DNA from: Dinoroseobacter sp.
Lineage (GTDB): Bacteria; Pseudomonadota; Alphaproteobacteria; Rhodobacterales; Rhodobacteraceae
Assembly (NCBI GenBank): GCA_017643385.1
Contig: JAEPNN010000011.1
Coordinates: 58,818-122,817 of the forward strand
Direction: 5' to 3'
Length of the DNA stretch: 64,000 nucleotides
The position numbers and the translations under genes were made by a program. Under the pieces are notes generated by a model. That model saw only the letters and a list, made by a program, of their open reading frames with translations. It did not search any database and had not been told where the DNA came from. Within the stretch, counting starts at the first letter, position 1. The number at the start of each line of letters is the position of its first letter. Shown piece after piece: positions 45,721-54,476 of the stretch.

Positions 45721-46626
45721 ATGTTTCAGGAGTTCGTGGAAGAGCGGGTTACAGGGGACGGCGCAGACTTGTTCGTCCGCCGTGCCGGCCCTGCGAGCGC
45801 GCCGCCAGTGGTGCTGTTGCATGGCTATCCGCAGACCTCCGCAATGTGGCATCGTGTGGCGCCTATCCTGGCCCGCTCTTATCAGGTCATCTGCCCGGAT
45901 TTGCGCGGCTATGGCCGCTCCGATAAACCCGCCTCGACCCCCTCTCACCAGCCCTACTCGAAACGCGCCATGGCGAATGACATTGTCGCGGTCATGCAGA
46001 AGTTAGGCCATGAGCGGTTTTTCGTCGGAGCGCATGACCGGGGGGCGCGGGTCGCGCATCGTCTCGGGCTCGACCACCCAGATCGCACCGCTGCCATGGT
46101 CCTTCTCGATATTGCACCGACCCGGGAGATGTATGCCGGTACCGACGCCAAATTTGCGCGCGCTTACTGGCACTGGTTCTTTCTGACCCAGCCAGAACCC
46201 GTGCCCGAGAAAATAATCGGAGGAGATCCTGAAGCGTTCTGGAAGTTGAAGTGCTTCAATCAGGCACATGGCGAACCTCCATTTGCGGCCGACGCCCTTT
46301 CAGAATACCTGACAGCCTTTGCAGACCCTGAAAATATTCACGCGAGCTGCGAGGATTACCGGGCGGCCGCAAGTATCGATATAGATCACGATGACGCGGA
46401 TAAGTCCCGCAAACTTGCCCCGCCTATCCTTGCGCTCTGGGCAAAACATGGTGTGATCGAAACCTGTTTTGACGCACTCGCACTATGGAATAAGCGTGCT
46501 GATCGGGTTGAGGGTGAGGCGCTCGACGCAACCCATTACATGGCCGAAGAAATCCCGGAAGAAATCGCGTTACGCATGTCGGCTTTCTTCACCCGAAATC
46601 CAATTCTAGCGGAGGCCGCCGAATGA
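45721..46626 (+). CDS. Alpha/beta hydrolase of the haloacetate dehalogenase type
   Basis: The 301-residue protein matches the fluoroacetate/haloacetate dehalogenase branch. It has the HGYP oxyanion motif (34-37), nucleophile D106 with R107 and R110 (AHDRGAR), acid D130, the halide-pocket pair H151-W152, Y213 in CEDYRA, and the catalytic H272. All correspond to residues used for C-F or C-Cl hydrolysis in characterised enzymes. Some members act on other small esters or epoxides, so halogen specificity is inference. AGGAG lies seven bases upstream of the ATG. It overlaps leuC as ATGA. Confidence 0.75.
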   Translation: MFQEFVEERVTGDGADLFVRRAGPASAPPVVLLHGYPQTSAMWHRVAPILARSYQVICPDLRGYGRSDKPASTPSHQPYSKRAMANDIVAVMQKLGHERFFVGAHDRGARVAHRLGLDHPDRTAAMVLLDIAPTREMYAGTDAKFARAYWHWFFLTQPEPVPEKIIGGDPEAFWKLKCFNQAHGEPPFAADALSEYLTAFADPENIHASCEDYRAAASIDIDHDDADKSRKLAPPILALWAKHGVIETCFDALALWNKRADRVEGEALDATHYMAEEIPEEIALRMSAFFTRNPILAEAAE

Positions 46627-48014
46627 GCCGGACGCTCTACGATAAGCTGGTAGATGCCCATAAGGTTTGTGACCTGCCAGACGGCGACATGCTGATCTAT
46701 GTCGATTTCCACATCATGAACGAATACACCAGCCCGCAAGCATTTTCCGGGCTGGACACCAAGGATCTGACGGTTTGGCGGCCGGAAGCTCATCTCGCCG
46801 TCGTCGACCATGTGAACGCAACCCGAAGTCAAGAACCACATGATCAGGCGTCCAAACTCCTGATCGATAATCTGGAAGCCAATTGCGTTAAACACGGCAT
46901 CGCCTTTTACGGTCTCGGCGACCGGCGCCAAGGCATCGAACATGTTGTGGTTCCCGAACAAGGGCTCGTTGCGCCGGGCATGTTGATCGCATGTGGCGAC
47001 AGTCACACCACCACTTATGGCGCTTTTGGCGCGCTTGGCTTCGGCATTGGTACGTCCGAGGTCGAACATGTGCTTGCCACGCAAACCCTGCGCTACAAAC
47101 GCCTGAAAACCATGTTGGTCGAGGTCGACGGACACCTGCCCCCGGGCGCCACGGCCAAGGATATCATCATGAAGATTGTACAGGTCGTTGGCGCAGGAGG
47201 TGCAAACGGATACGCGGTCGAATTCGCAGGCTCCGCAATTCGGGCGCAAGACTTGCCCGGGCGGATGACGATCTGCAACATGGCCGTGGAACTCGGCGGT
47301 CGCGCTGCCCTGATCGCAGCGGATGAAAAGGCCTTAAAGGCCGCAGCGGGTCGCGCCCACAGCGATATGCTTCGGTACGACAATGAAGACTGGGCCTCAG
47401 AACCGGATGCAGAATTCGACAAGGTCTTCCAGATAGATGCCGCTGAAATCGCACCTCTGGTCAGCTGGGGCACCAGTCCGGATCAGTCTATCCCCATCGA
47501 TGGCGAGGTTCCGTCCGTCACCCCGGAAATGCCCCCTAAAACCAAGGCAGCGCTGATCCGCGCATTGGACTACATGGGGCTGGAACAAGGGCAACCCGCG
47601 CGATCCATTCAAATTGACAGTGCCTTCATCGGATCCTGCACCAACAGCCGTATCGAAGATCTGCGCGCGGCAGCAGATATCCTGAGGGGCCGTAAAGTTG
47701 CTGACGGGGTGGACGCCATCGTTGTGCCAGGTTCGGCTTTGACCCGGGTGCAGGCAGAAGCGGAAGGCCTCGACCGCGTCTTTGTCGAAGCCGGGTTCGA
47801 CTGGCGCCCAGAAAGCGGCTGCTCAATGTGCCTAGCCATGAACGACGATATCGCCCGAGACGGGGAACGGATCGCGTCCTCCACGAACCGAAACTTCGAG
47901 GGCCGCCAGGGCCGCGGGGCTCGCACCCATCTGATGAGCCCCGCCATGGTGGCGGCCTCTGCCATTGCCGGACGCCTTGCAGATGTACGCGACTTGCAGC
48001 GGGAAACAGAGTGA
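46623..48014 (+). CDS. LeuC-like large subunit of an aconitase-family hydratase
   Basis: The 463-residue protein has the aconitase-superfamily Fe-S cysteines in GSCTNSR and ESGCSMC, the LeuC-type HIMNEYTSPQAFSGL and CGDSHTTTYGAFGALGFGIGTSEVEHVLATQTL motifs, and TNRNFEGRQG. It makes a heterodimer with the next gene product and needs a [4Fe-4S] cluster to move a hydroxyl on a dicarboxylic acid. Isopropylmalate isomerase is the family default, but the context (TRAP, dehalogenase-like hydrolase, LysR; no leuA or leuB) suggests a catabolic substrate such as a methyl- or halo-malate type. Coupled to both neighbours. Confidence 0.85.
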   Translation: MSRTLYDKLVDAHKVCDLPDGDMLIYVDFHIMNEYTSPQAFSGLDTKDLTVWRPEAHLAVVDHVNATRSQEPHDQASKLLIDNLEANCVKHGIAFYGLGDRRQGIEHVVVPEQGLVAPGMLIACGDSHTTTYGAFGALGFGIGTSEVEHVLATQTLRYKRLKTMLVEVDGHLPPGATAKDIIMKIVQVVGAGGANGYAVEFAGSAIRAQDLPGRMTICNMAVELGGRAALIAADEKALKAAAGRAHSDMLRYDNEDWASEPDAEFDKVFQIDAAEIAPLVSWGTSPDQSIPIDGEVPSVTPEMPPKTKAALIRALDYMGLEQGQPARSIQIDSAFIGSCTNSRIEDLRAAADILRGRKVADGVDAIVVPGSALTRVQAEAEGLDRVFVEAGFDWRPESGCSMCLAMNDDIARDGERIASSTNRNFEGRQGRGARTHLMSPAMVAASAIAGRLADVRDLQRETE

Positions 48015-48619
48015 TGCCTAAAATAGTCACCGGTCTGGCCGCACCCCTTCCACTCGCGAATGTCGATACTGACGTGATCATGCCCAAACGCTTTTTGATC
48101 ACGATCACCCACGAAGGGCTGGCTGATGGCACTTTTGCCGATTTGCGTTTTGATGAAGCCGGGGAAATCCGATCGGAGTTCATTTTAAACAAGCGACCTT
48201 GGTCGCAGGCCACAATCCTTGTTGTTGGGGACAATTTTGGATGTGGCTCCAGCCGTGAGCACGCGGTTTGGGGCATGCGTCAACTGGGCATTGATGCTTG
48301 TATCGGTACTGGATTCGCAGGAATTTTCTACGACAATGCGCGTAAGAACGGGCTGGCTCTGCCGATCGTATCTTCGAAGGATCGGGACATCCTACTGCAG
48401 CTGGCGGGTCGTGAGACCAGTGTTGAGATAACCGTCGACATAGAAGGCCGCGTAATCCGAGCAGAGGATACCGCCATCCCGTTCATAATGGACGATGCAA
48501 CCCGATCCGGGCTGATAAATGACGTTGACGATACACGCGATACGTTGACCTACGCCGATGCGATCCGCGCTTACGAAGCCACGTTGGGAGCAGGTATGCG
48601 GGTCTGTGTAATCAAGTAA
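48014..48619 (+). CDS. LeuD-like small subunit of an aconitase-family hydratase
   Basis: The 201-residue protein is the swivel-domain partner of the LeuC-like subunit. It shows NVDTDVIMPKRFLITI near residue 17, FGCGSSREHAVWGM (substrate-binding SREHA) and GIDACIGTGFAGIFYDNARKNGLALP. The ATG at 48014 shares one base with the leuC stop (TGATG). Its length of about 200 residues equals bacterial LeuD. Substrate specificity is set in part by the loop after NVDTD; no prediction is made here. Confidence 0.85.
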   Translation: MPKIVTGLAAPLPLANVDTDVIMPKRFLITITHEGLADGTFADLRFDEAGEIRSEFILNKRPWSQATILVVGDNFGCGSSREHAVWGMRQLGIDACIGTGFAGIFYDNARKNGLALPIVSSKDRDILLQLAGRETSVEITVDIEGRVIRAEDTAIPFIMDDATRSGLINDVDDTRDTLTYADAIRAYEATLGAGMRVCVIK

Positions 48620-48637
48620 ACAGAAGGATATTCAGGG

Positions 48638-49495
48638 TTGGACATCAGGCAATTGGAATGCTTCGTCGCGGTCGCGGAAGAACTGCATTTCCGGAAGGCG
48701 GGAGAGCGCCTGGGACTTAGCCAATCCGCTCTGTCTGAACGCATCTCTGCCCTTGAACAAGAACTCGGCGCACGTTTGTTCTTTCGAACCACCCGTCAGG
48801 TTAGTTTGACACAGGCTGGGGCTGAATTCGTTCAGGATGCAAAGAAGATTCTATCAGATATAGAAAAATCGGTGTCGAACGTTCGGCACTCCGCCGAGTC
48901 TAATCTGCGCCACATTCGGATCAGCGGTGTTGACGAGGCAATTTCGATGTTGCTGCCCAAGGTTCTGCTCAGGTTTCGCGAAACCGACCCGAGTGTCCAC
49001 GTCCAGATCCTGGAGATTTCGTCCTCAGAACAACACTCTCAGGAACTGATCAGCCATCGGACAGATATCGCGTTTCTCAGGACGCCTCAGGTGGAAGACT
49101 TCATTGCCAGTGAACTCCTCTATCGCCAACCGGTTGTTGTGGCGCTTGCAGAGTCGAACATTCTCTCAGCGGCGACGACGCTTTCGGCCTCCGATATAGC
49201 TGAACAACCGATTGTCGGATATCCAAAGCGTGCGCGGCCCGTCCTACACGACGTGCTTTGGAACGCGTTCCGGCAGATTGGCGCACAACCGAACATTGTC
49301 TGCGAACTCATCGACAAATCCACGCTTCTACAATTTGTGGCCCACGGACTGGGTCTCGCCCTGGCACCGGCGTGGGTGCAAAATATTGCCCCTCCGGGCG
49401 TCACCTTCGTTCCGTTTGAACCATGCGACACGCCAATCGAGTTATATGTTGCCTTTCGAACAGCCGGGAATTCTGAGACTGTGGAAAGGTTGTAG
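48638..49495 (+). CDS. LysR-family transcriptional regulator
   Basis: The 285-residue regulator begins at a TTG with a winged helix-turn-helix (MDIRQLECFVAVAEELHFRKAGERLGLSQSALSERISALEQELGARLFFRT) and carries the periplasmic-binding-like effector domain from about residue 90. The TTG at 48638 lies 18 bases after the leuD-like stop, so it is probably cotranscribed with the hydrolase-leuCD genes and regulates them and the TRAP operon from the region at 45538-45720. Residues around 100-200 show a usual CbnR/BenM-type pocket. Confidence 0.88.
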   Translation: MDIRQLECFVAVAEELHFRKAGERLGLSQSALSERISALEQELGARLFFRTTRQVSLTQAGAEFVQDAKKILSDIEKSVSNVRHSAESNLRHIRISGVDEAISMLLPKVLLRFRETDPSVHVQILEISSSEQHSQELISHRTDIAFLRTPQVEDFIASELLYRQPVVVALAESNILSAATTLSASDIAEQPIVGYPKRARPVLHDVLWNAFRQIGAQPNIVCELIDKSTLLQFVAHGLGLALAPAWVQNIAPPGVTFVPFEPCDTPIELYVAFRTAGNSETVERL

Positions 49496-49736
49496 AGGTC
49501 GTCAGAACAGCCGCCGCTGAAAGCGTCACCCCGCAAGTGGTATGACTTGTGTTCCCGACCATAGGCGTTGACTGCAATATTTTACGCAGTCTTAGCGCGT
49601 ATAGTAAGCAAGCGTTGCGCGAAATATTCACCAACAGATCCGACCTAAGGATTGTCGACCACCAGGCTGCTCTTCACAAAAAACATAAGTATCTGGGCTT
49701 ATTATGCATTAAAGGCCCCACGCCTCGCCGACGCTT

Positions 49737-50927
49737 TTATCCTTCAGTAGGAAGCATGACGTCCGCTGGAACGCTTTGCTCTTCGCCAAACCGCTTGCCA
49801 AGCAGACCCCATAGGAAGCCAGCCATAGTCGCCTGAATACCCAATGAAGCGCAGACAACAGCAAATGCTGCTGGCCTTGCGATAACGCTTGGATTCAGAT
49901 CTCCCCAACCCGCATTATTCCAGATCACGAACGCACCAATTGTTGCGCTAAACCCTGCCAAAAGCAGCAACGCACCTACCTGACAGGCACGATCTACCGT
50001 TATGGCGCCAGCGAGACGTTCAAAGCGTTCCGAACTTGGCAACAGACCTGCTTTTACCGAATGCAGCCGGGCCAGCCCATAAAAGCAAGCCAGTTGGAAA
50101 CCGATCAGGATCAAAGCAGATGCCAAAATGAGCGATGCGATGTCAAAGGTTACAGCCCCGATGGTTATAGGCCCGCCTAGCAGACTTATGAAGATGAAAG
50201 TGCCAACCGCAAGAAGCGCCATTCCGGGATAGTAGAACAGCCAATGCGGTGCGAATGTCAGCAACAGCTTCAAGTGCAGCCACCCGTCACGCCAACTGCG
50301 CAAATGAGGTGGGCGCGAGCGGCCATCAGGGCTGAGCGTTGTGGGAACTTCCTTTATCTTCAACCCCATAACTGTGGCCTGGATTACCATTTCGGACGCA
50401 AATTCCATACCTGGAGTGTTCAACTTCAACCCCAAGATTGCGTCGCGGGAGAAGCCCCGTAACCCGCAGTGAAAATCGCCCACTGGCGCACGAAAGAAGA
50501 CCCGGCCGATCGTCGAAAGAACCGGGTTGCCGAGATAACGATGCAATGGCGGCATGGCATTGCGCGCAATACCGCCCTTAAAGCGATTGCCCATAACCAG
50601 ATCAGCACCCTTACGCAGTTCATGCATGAAGGGATCTAGGTTCGAGAAGTCGTAGGAATCGTCGCTATCCCCCATGATAACATACCGACCGTGCGCCGCT
50701 TTGATGCCCACGCCAAGTGCCGCCCCGTACCCCCGGACAGGCACGTGTACGACCCGCGCACCGAGAGACTCTGCCAGCGCCTGGCTGCCGTCGGTTGAGC
50801 CATTGTCGGCGATCAGGACTTCCCCGTTCACGCCGGCGCGCCGCATGTAGCCTATTGCTTTTGTGATACATGCCTCGAGTGTCTCTGCCTCGTTCAGACA
50901 GGGCATAAGGATCGTCAGCTCAGTCAT
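49737..50927 (-). CDS. GT2 polyprenyl-phosphate glycosyltransferase with membrane tail
   Basis: The 396-residue protein has an N-terminal GT2 domain of the DPM1/dolichyl-phosphate-mannose type (MTELTILMPCLNEAETLEAC, IADNGSTDGS, GSDD-like MGDSDDSYDF, DFHCGLRGFSRDA) and four hydrophobic segments after residue 240. It transfers a sugar to polyprenyl phosphate on the cytoplasmic side. A longer open frame upstream is an artefact; the ATG at 50927 aligns with the family. Divergent from the membrane protein/GtrA genes, it probably supplies them with polyprenyl-linked sugar. Confidence 0.82.
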   Translation of the reverse strand: MTELTILMPCLNEAETLEACITKAIGYMRRAGVNGEVLIADNGSTDGSQALAESLGARVVHVPVRGYGAALGVGIKAAHGRYVIMGDSDDSYDFSNLDPFMHELRKGADLVMGNRFKGGIARNAMPPLHRYLGNPVLSTIGRVFFRAPVGDFHCGLRGFSRDAILGLKLNTPGMEFASEMVIQATVMGLKIKEVPTTLSPDGRSRPPHLRSWRDGWLHLKLLLTFAPHWLFYYPGMALLAVGTFIFISLLGGPITIGAVTFDIASLILASALILIGFQLACFYGLARLHSVKAGLLPSSERFERLAGAITVDRACQVGALLLLAGFSATIGAFVIWNNAGWGDLNPSVIARPAAFAVVCASLGIQATMAGFLWGLLGKRFGEEQSVPADVMLPTEG

Positions 50928-51148
50928 CTGTGTGTGCCTCAGTTTGTATTGTTGACGGCGTTTTTTCGCCTTTGGAAACAATCCAATCAAAAAAAGAGGG
51001 CAGAAATGGGGAGGAATGAGGGCGTTGTGAAACAACAATACGCGAAGTGCTTTTTCTAAGGTCACGACATGGACTGTTGTGATTACAATCCCGTCGCGAC
51101 ACTGTCCTTGCAATTCGAGCACAACGACAACGTGTAGACATACTGCCA

Positions 51149-52954
51149 ATGCAGACTGAAAAACCCACGGGGAAAGGTGGCTGGATATGCCTTTGCGCGG
51201 CAATTGCCAGCGCAGCCTACCTTGTTGTCGCATCGCTCTGGATCGTTTTCAGTGACCCTTATGGTCAAATGAGCATGACCGGGAATGACAGTATAATGAG
51301 ATACCTGTCCGTTCGGGACTGGCTTGCCGGTCAGAGCTGGTTCGACATGGCGAATTACCGTGTCTTGCCACCAGAAGGGCTTTCGCTGCATTGGTCTCGC
51401 TACGTTGACCTTGGGATTGCTGCTGTCGCATTTGTTCTGGGCCTTTTCCTAGACCCTGGCTTTGCGCTCTCTTGGGCCGCGATGCTTTGGCCTGTGCTTT
51501 TGCAGGTTGTTTTTATTACTCTGACTGGTGCTGTTTCATGGCGCATTGCAGGCCCTTGGGCGGCGGCTTTCGCCATATTTGGCTGCGTTTTCTGGGCAGT
51601 CATCAGTCGCAACTATTTTGGCCCCACGCAACTTGACCATCATGGCCTGCAAATCCTTCTGTTCAGCTGCGTTGCATTTACATTGGTTCCAACCTCACGC
51701 CCGAAACTCATGGGTATTCTCGGAGGAATTGCTGCCGCATTGTCTCTCGCGATTGGATTGGAAAACCTGCTGCCGATTGCTGTTGCCGGAGCGATCCTGA
51801 TGGTGCGCACGACGATGCGTCCTGTTCGGAACGCTGACCAACTGCAGTATTTCAGTCTTACACTTCTGTTTTTTGCCATTGCCCTGTTTGCAGGACAAAA
51901 AGCGCAAAGCGAATGGTCCACAATGCACTGCGACGAACTTGGTCCACCAATGCTCGGGCTCGTCACAATTGGAGCAGCCAGCGCACTGGGTAGCGCATGG
52001 GCCACACGAAGCGCACATTCGTTTTTAGGTGCTCTCAGCAGCACCGTTACAATTTCTATATTTGCGATTGTTGCGGCCTTGCTGATCCTTCGAGTGTGCC
52101 CGAATTTTCCCTATGGAAATCTAAACACAGAATTGCGTGACATGATCACACTCTGGATCAATGAAGCCCGTCCGGCCTTGAGCTTCTTGCTCGCCGGTGA
52201 AACTGCGGCCTTCAGCCTTGTCCTGCCTGCTTTAGCGACCTGTTTGATAACCGTAATCATTTTGGGGCTAAAAGCGCAGTCTGGCGAGAGTTTCACGGTT
52301 GCGGATCGTACAGCGGCAACACTTCTGATCTTCGCTCTGATCGGGACCGCAGGCGCATTTTCCCAGATACGGCTGATCGTACTCGCAGCCCCGGTTATCC
52401 CGTTCCTCATGGGATATGCAATGTCCGCACTGCTGGTCACCAAGCAAACTGACGCCCGGTCTCGACTGAAATCAGTCTCGTTGGTACTTGCGGTCGCATT
52501 CTGCCTTCTGCCGGGGCAAATCTACAGCAGCCTCGCCCCCGCATTCCGTGGGCAAATGAGCGTGGCGCCTGAAGTTGCTGGATTGTCGAACCACCCTTGT
52601 CGCTCCAACGGCGCCCTGAGCAGCCTCGCATCGCTTCCTAAAGGCCGCATTCTTTCACCAGGACATATCAGCCTTCCCATTCTGATGGTCTCCGACCATG
52701 ATGTTTTGTCCGCCCCATACCACAGAAGTCCCGAAGCGCTAGGCAACACTATCTTCCCCTTTATCGGCAACGAGGAAACACTGCGTCGTGCGCTAACAAC
52801 TTCAGAGGCGGATTATCTGGTTTTGTGCAAGGGCGAAGAATTCGGAAATGGAACATCGTTTGCAGACCAACTTGCGACAGGCGGTTCAGCCGAGGGCCTG
52901 AAGCTGATCCCGAACGTCAGTGATGCACTTGTGGTCTTTCAGGTGGATATCTGA
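51149..52954 (+). CDS. Polytopic membrane protein, glycosyltransferase-like (GT-C type)
   Basis: The 601-residue protein has about twelve membrane helices and, after the first helix, a periplasmic loop with MTGNDSIMRYLSVRDWLAGQSWFDMANYRVLPPEGLSLHWSRYVDLGI. The acidic D plus paired W/H residues resemble GT-C enzymes (STT3/AglB-like or ArnT-like) that use polyprenyl-linked sugars. A C-terminal soluble portion of about 130 residues follows. No named family is certain. It overlaps the GtrA gene by one codon (TGATG), so they are coupled. Confidence 0.65.
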   Translation: MQTEKPTGKGGWICLCAAIASAAYLVVASLWIVFSDPYGQMSMTGNDSIMRYLSVRDWLAGQSWFDMANYRVLPPEGLSLHWSRYVDLGIAAVAFVLGLFLDPGFALSWAAMLWPVLLQVVFITLTGAVSWRIAGPWAAAFAIFGCVFWAVISRNYFGPTQLDHHGLQILLFSCVAFTLVPTSRPKLMGILGGIAAALSLAIGLENLLPIAVAGAILMVRTTMRPVRNADQLQYFSLTLLFFAIALFAGQKAQSEWSTMHCDELGPPMLGLVTIGAASALGSAWATRSAHSFLGALSSTVTISIFAIVAALLILRVCPNFPYGNLNTELRDMITLWINEARPALSFLLAGETAAFSLVLPALATCLITVIILGLKAQSGESFTVADRTAATLLIFALIGTAGAFSQIRLIVLAAPVIPFLMGYAMSALLVTKQTDARSRLKSVSLVLAVAFCLLPGQIYSSLAPAFRGQMSVAPEVAGLSNHPCRSNGALSSLASLPKGRILSPGHISLPILMVSDHDVLSAPYHRSPEALGNTIFPFIGNEETLRRALTTSEADYLVLCKGEEFGNGTSFADQLATGGSAEGLKLIPNVSDALVVFQVDI

Positions 52955-53349
52955 TGGTTGCCCCCCCCGCGCAAGATACCAAAGAAAAGATGCTAAGGTT
53001 TCTTTTCGTCGGTGGCGGTTTCGCCATTGGCTATTCGATCTTGTCAGCAGTGCTCGTCGGCCCTTTTGCGATGCCGGCATTTGCTACATCTGTTTTGCTT
53101 TACGCAATCTGTATTCCGCTTGCGTATTTCGCGCAGCGCCGCATCACATTTGCATCAAAGTTAAAGGGGCCAAAAAGCTTTGTTGTCTACGGCGCGACAC
53201 AGTTGGGTAGTCTGGCTCTGGTTGCCACCGTCACAACCAGATTTGTCACAGAAACTGTTCTGGTCGATACACTCATTTTTCTTCTTACGGCAGGGGCTGC
53301 GGCCGTTGTCAGCTTCTATGTTAGCGATCGGATCGCTTTCAGGACTTAG
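52954..53349 (+). CDS. GtrA-family membrane protein
   Basis: The 131-residue protein has four hydrophobic segments and the GtrA pattern: RFLFVGGGFAIGYSILSAVLVG near the start and PLAYFAQRRITF (the conserved N/Q-R-x-x-T-F) in the second loop. GtrA proteins are thought to flip polyprenyl-phosphate sugars. It follows the GT-C-like gene with a four-base overlap and its last 11 bases overlap the convergent methyltransferase gene. Confidence 0.82.
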   Translation: MVAPPAQDTKEKMLRFLFVGGGFAIGYSILSAVLVGPFAMPAFATSVLLYAICIPLAYFAQRRITFASKLKGPKSFVVYGATQLGSLALVATVTTRFVTETVLVDTLIFLLTAGAAAVVSFYVSDRIAFRT

Positions 53350-53950
53350 GCGTCAACCGGGCGACGAAGTGCAACTTTCGGCCGAAAACTGCGCTTGCGG
53401 GCATCGGGTAAAGTGGCACGCGTGTTTCAAACTCCTCTGCTTCCAATTTGGCTGCTTCAAACCAGCAGCTCCAGTCGGCACGAGAGCCGTAATTGTATGG
53501 CAGCACAACACCATGGGGCGCGTTCCCAACCCAGTCCATGAAGCGAAGCGTAATCTCATCGAACCAGCTTTCTGATAGATGATCCTTGATTATGACGGCG
53601 CGGCGCGCGACCCTTGAGGCTTCTTTGAGCAGAGCTTCCGGGTCATCTGTGTGGTGAAGCACGTCTACAAAGCTGACAACGTCAAAGCTGTTATCTTCAT
53701 GCGGGATCACGGTGCCGTCGAACAAAGTGACGGGAATATGCGTTGTGGGGCGTTTCATTATGTCGATTCCTTCGACATCTACGCTGGTCGCGTGCGCTGC
53801 AATGAGCTTTGCGATCTGGCCATCGCCGGTACCGACGTCCAGCATGCGGCTACCGTCTGGGACCAGGTTGCCTAGTGTTTCGCTGAGTACCGCAACCCGC
53901 CGATTGAAAACCATGCGCTCATGCATATCGCCCAAAACTGCTGTAACCAT
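53339..53950 (-). CDS. Class I SAM-dependent methyltransferase
   Basis: The 203-residue enzyme has the SAM-binding motif MLDVGTGDGQIAKLIA (about 36-51), VEGIDIMKRP, and the motif SFDVVSFVDVLHHTDDPEALLKEASRV of Methyltransf_11. The acceptor is unknown; a glycolipid or sugar in the neighbouring glycosyltransferase pathway is a fair guess. It is transcribed toward gtrA, with an 11-base tail overlap. Confidence 0.82.
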   Translation of the reverse strand: MVTAVLGDMHERMVFNRRVAVLSETLGNLVPDGSRMLDVGTGDGQIAKLIAAHATSVDVEGIDIMKRPTTHIPVTLFDGTVIPHEDNSFDVVSFVDVLHHTDDPEALLKEASRVARRAVIIKDHLSESWFDEITLRFMDWVGNAPHGVVLPYNYGSRADWSCWFEAAKLEAEEFETRVPLYPMPASAVFGRKLHFVARLTPKS

Positions 53951-54476
53951 TCTAATTGCCTGCTTTCTTCCCTAGATGAGACCAACAAAGCCCGATCGCT
54001 CACCGATTATTTTGTCGCCTTATGGAGAACAATTTTGACGACAATTAGGCATTGATCGCGAAACTGATACGTTTCTGGATGACGCTAAAGCTAGTGTGTT
54101 CGCTTTTGACGGCACTAAACTTACCGCACAATGATCTTTGGGACAGGCACCCCTTAAGAAATTGATATATTTAATACTTATTTAAAAATACAGAGCACGC
54201 GCCCATTCATTTTATTGGGTCGAAGGGAGTTATGGCGGACGACCCAAAGATGCATAACCCAACTAAATTATCGTCTTTATTTGGAGATATCAGGCATCCG
54301 GTTCGTTTTTGACTGCGTGATACCTTACCACTTCATTATGACAAGGCGTACATCCCATCTGCAGCCGGTCCACGATGCTGCACGCATTCGCATGACGCTG
54401 AAATGTCCGAATTGACATCTACGTCATCTCCGAATTGCATCGTGGACACTATGTGCTGAGAGATTTTTCTAGATCA
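53951..54476. other. Gene-poor intergenic region
   Basis: This 526-base stretch has no convincing gene. It is AT-rich around 54150-54200. One tiny frame at 54232-54312 (26 codons, MADDPKMHNPTKLSSLFGD...) has a purine-rich AAGGGAG just upstream and might be a real peptide, but evidence is weak. The 9-mer TCCGAATTG occurs twice near 54404-54440. Confidence 0.4.

Noticed and set aside
46623..48619. Leucine-biosynthetic LeuCD
   Set aside because: Possible by sequence, but coupling to a dehalogenase-like hydrolase, TRAP and LysR, with no leuA or leuB, makes biosynthesis less likely.
54215..54415. 66-codon plus-strand frame
   Set aside because: No ribosome-binding site, no family likeness, and mixed composition; probably chance.
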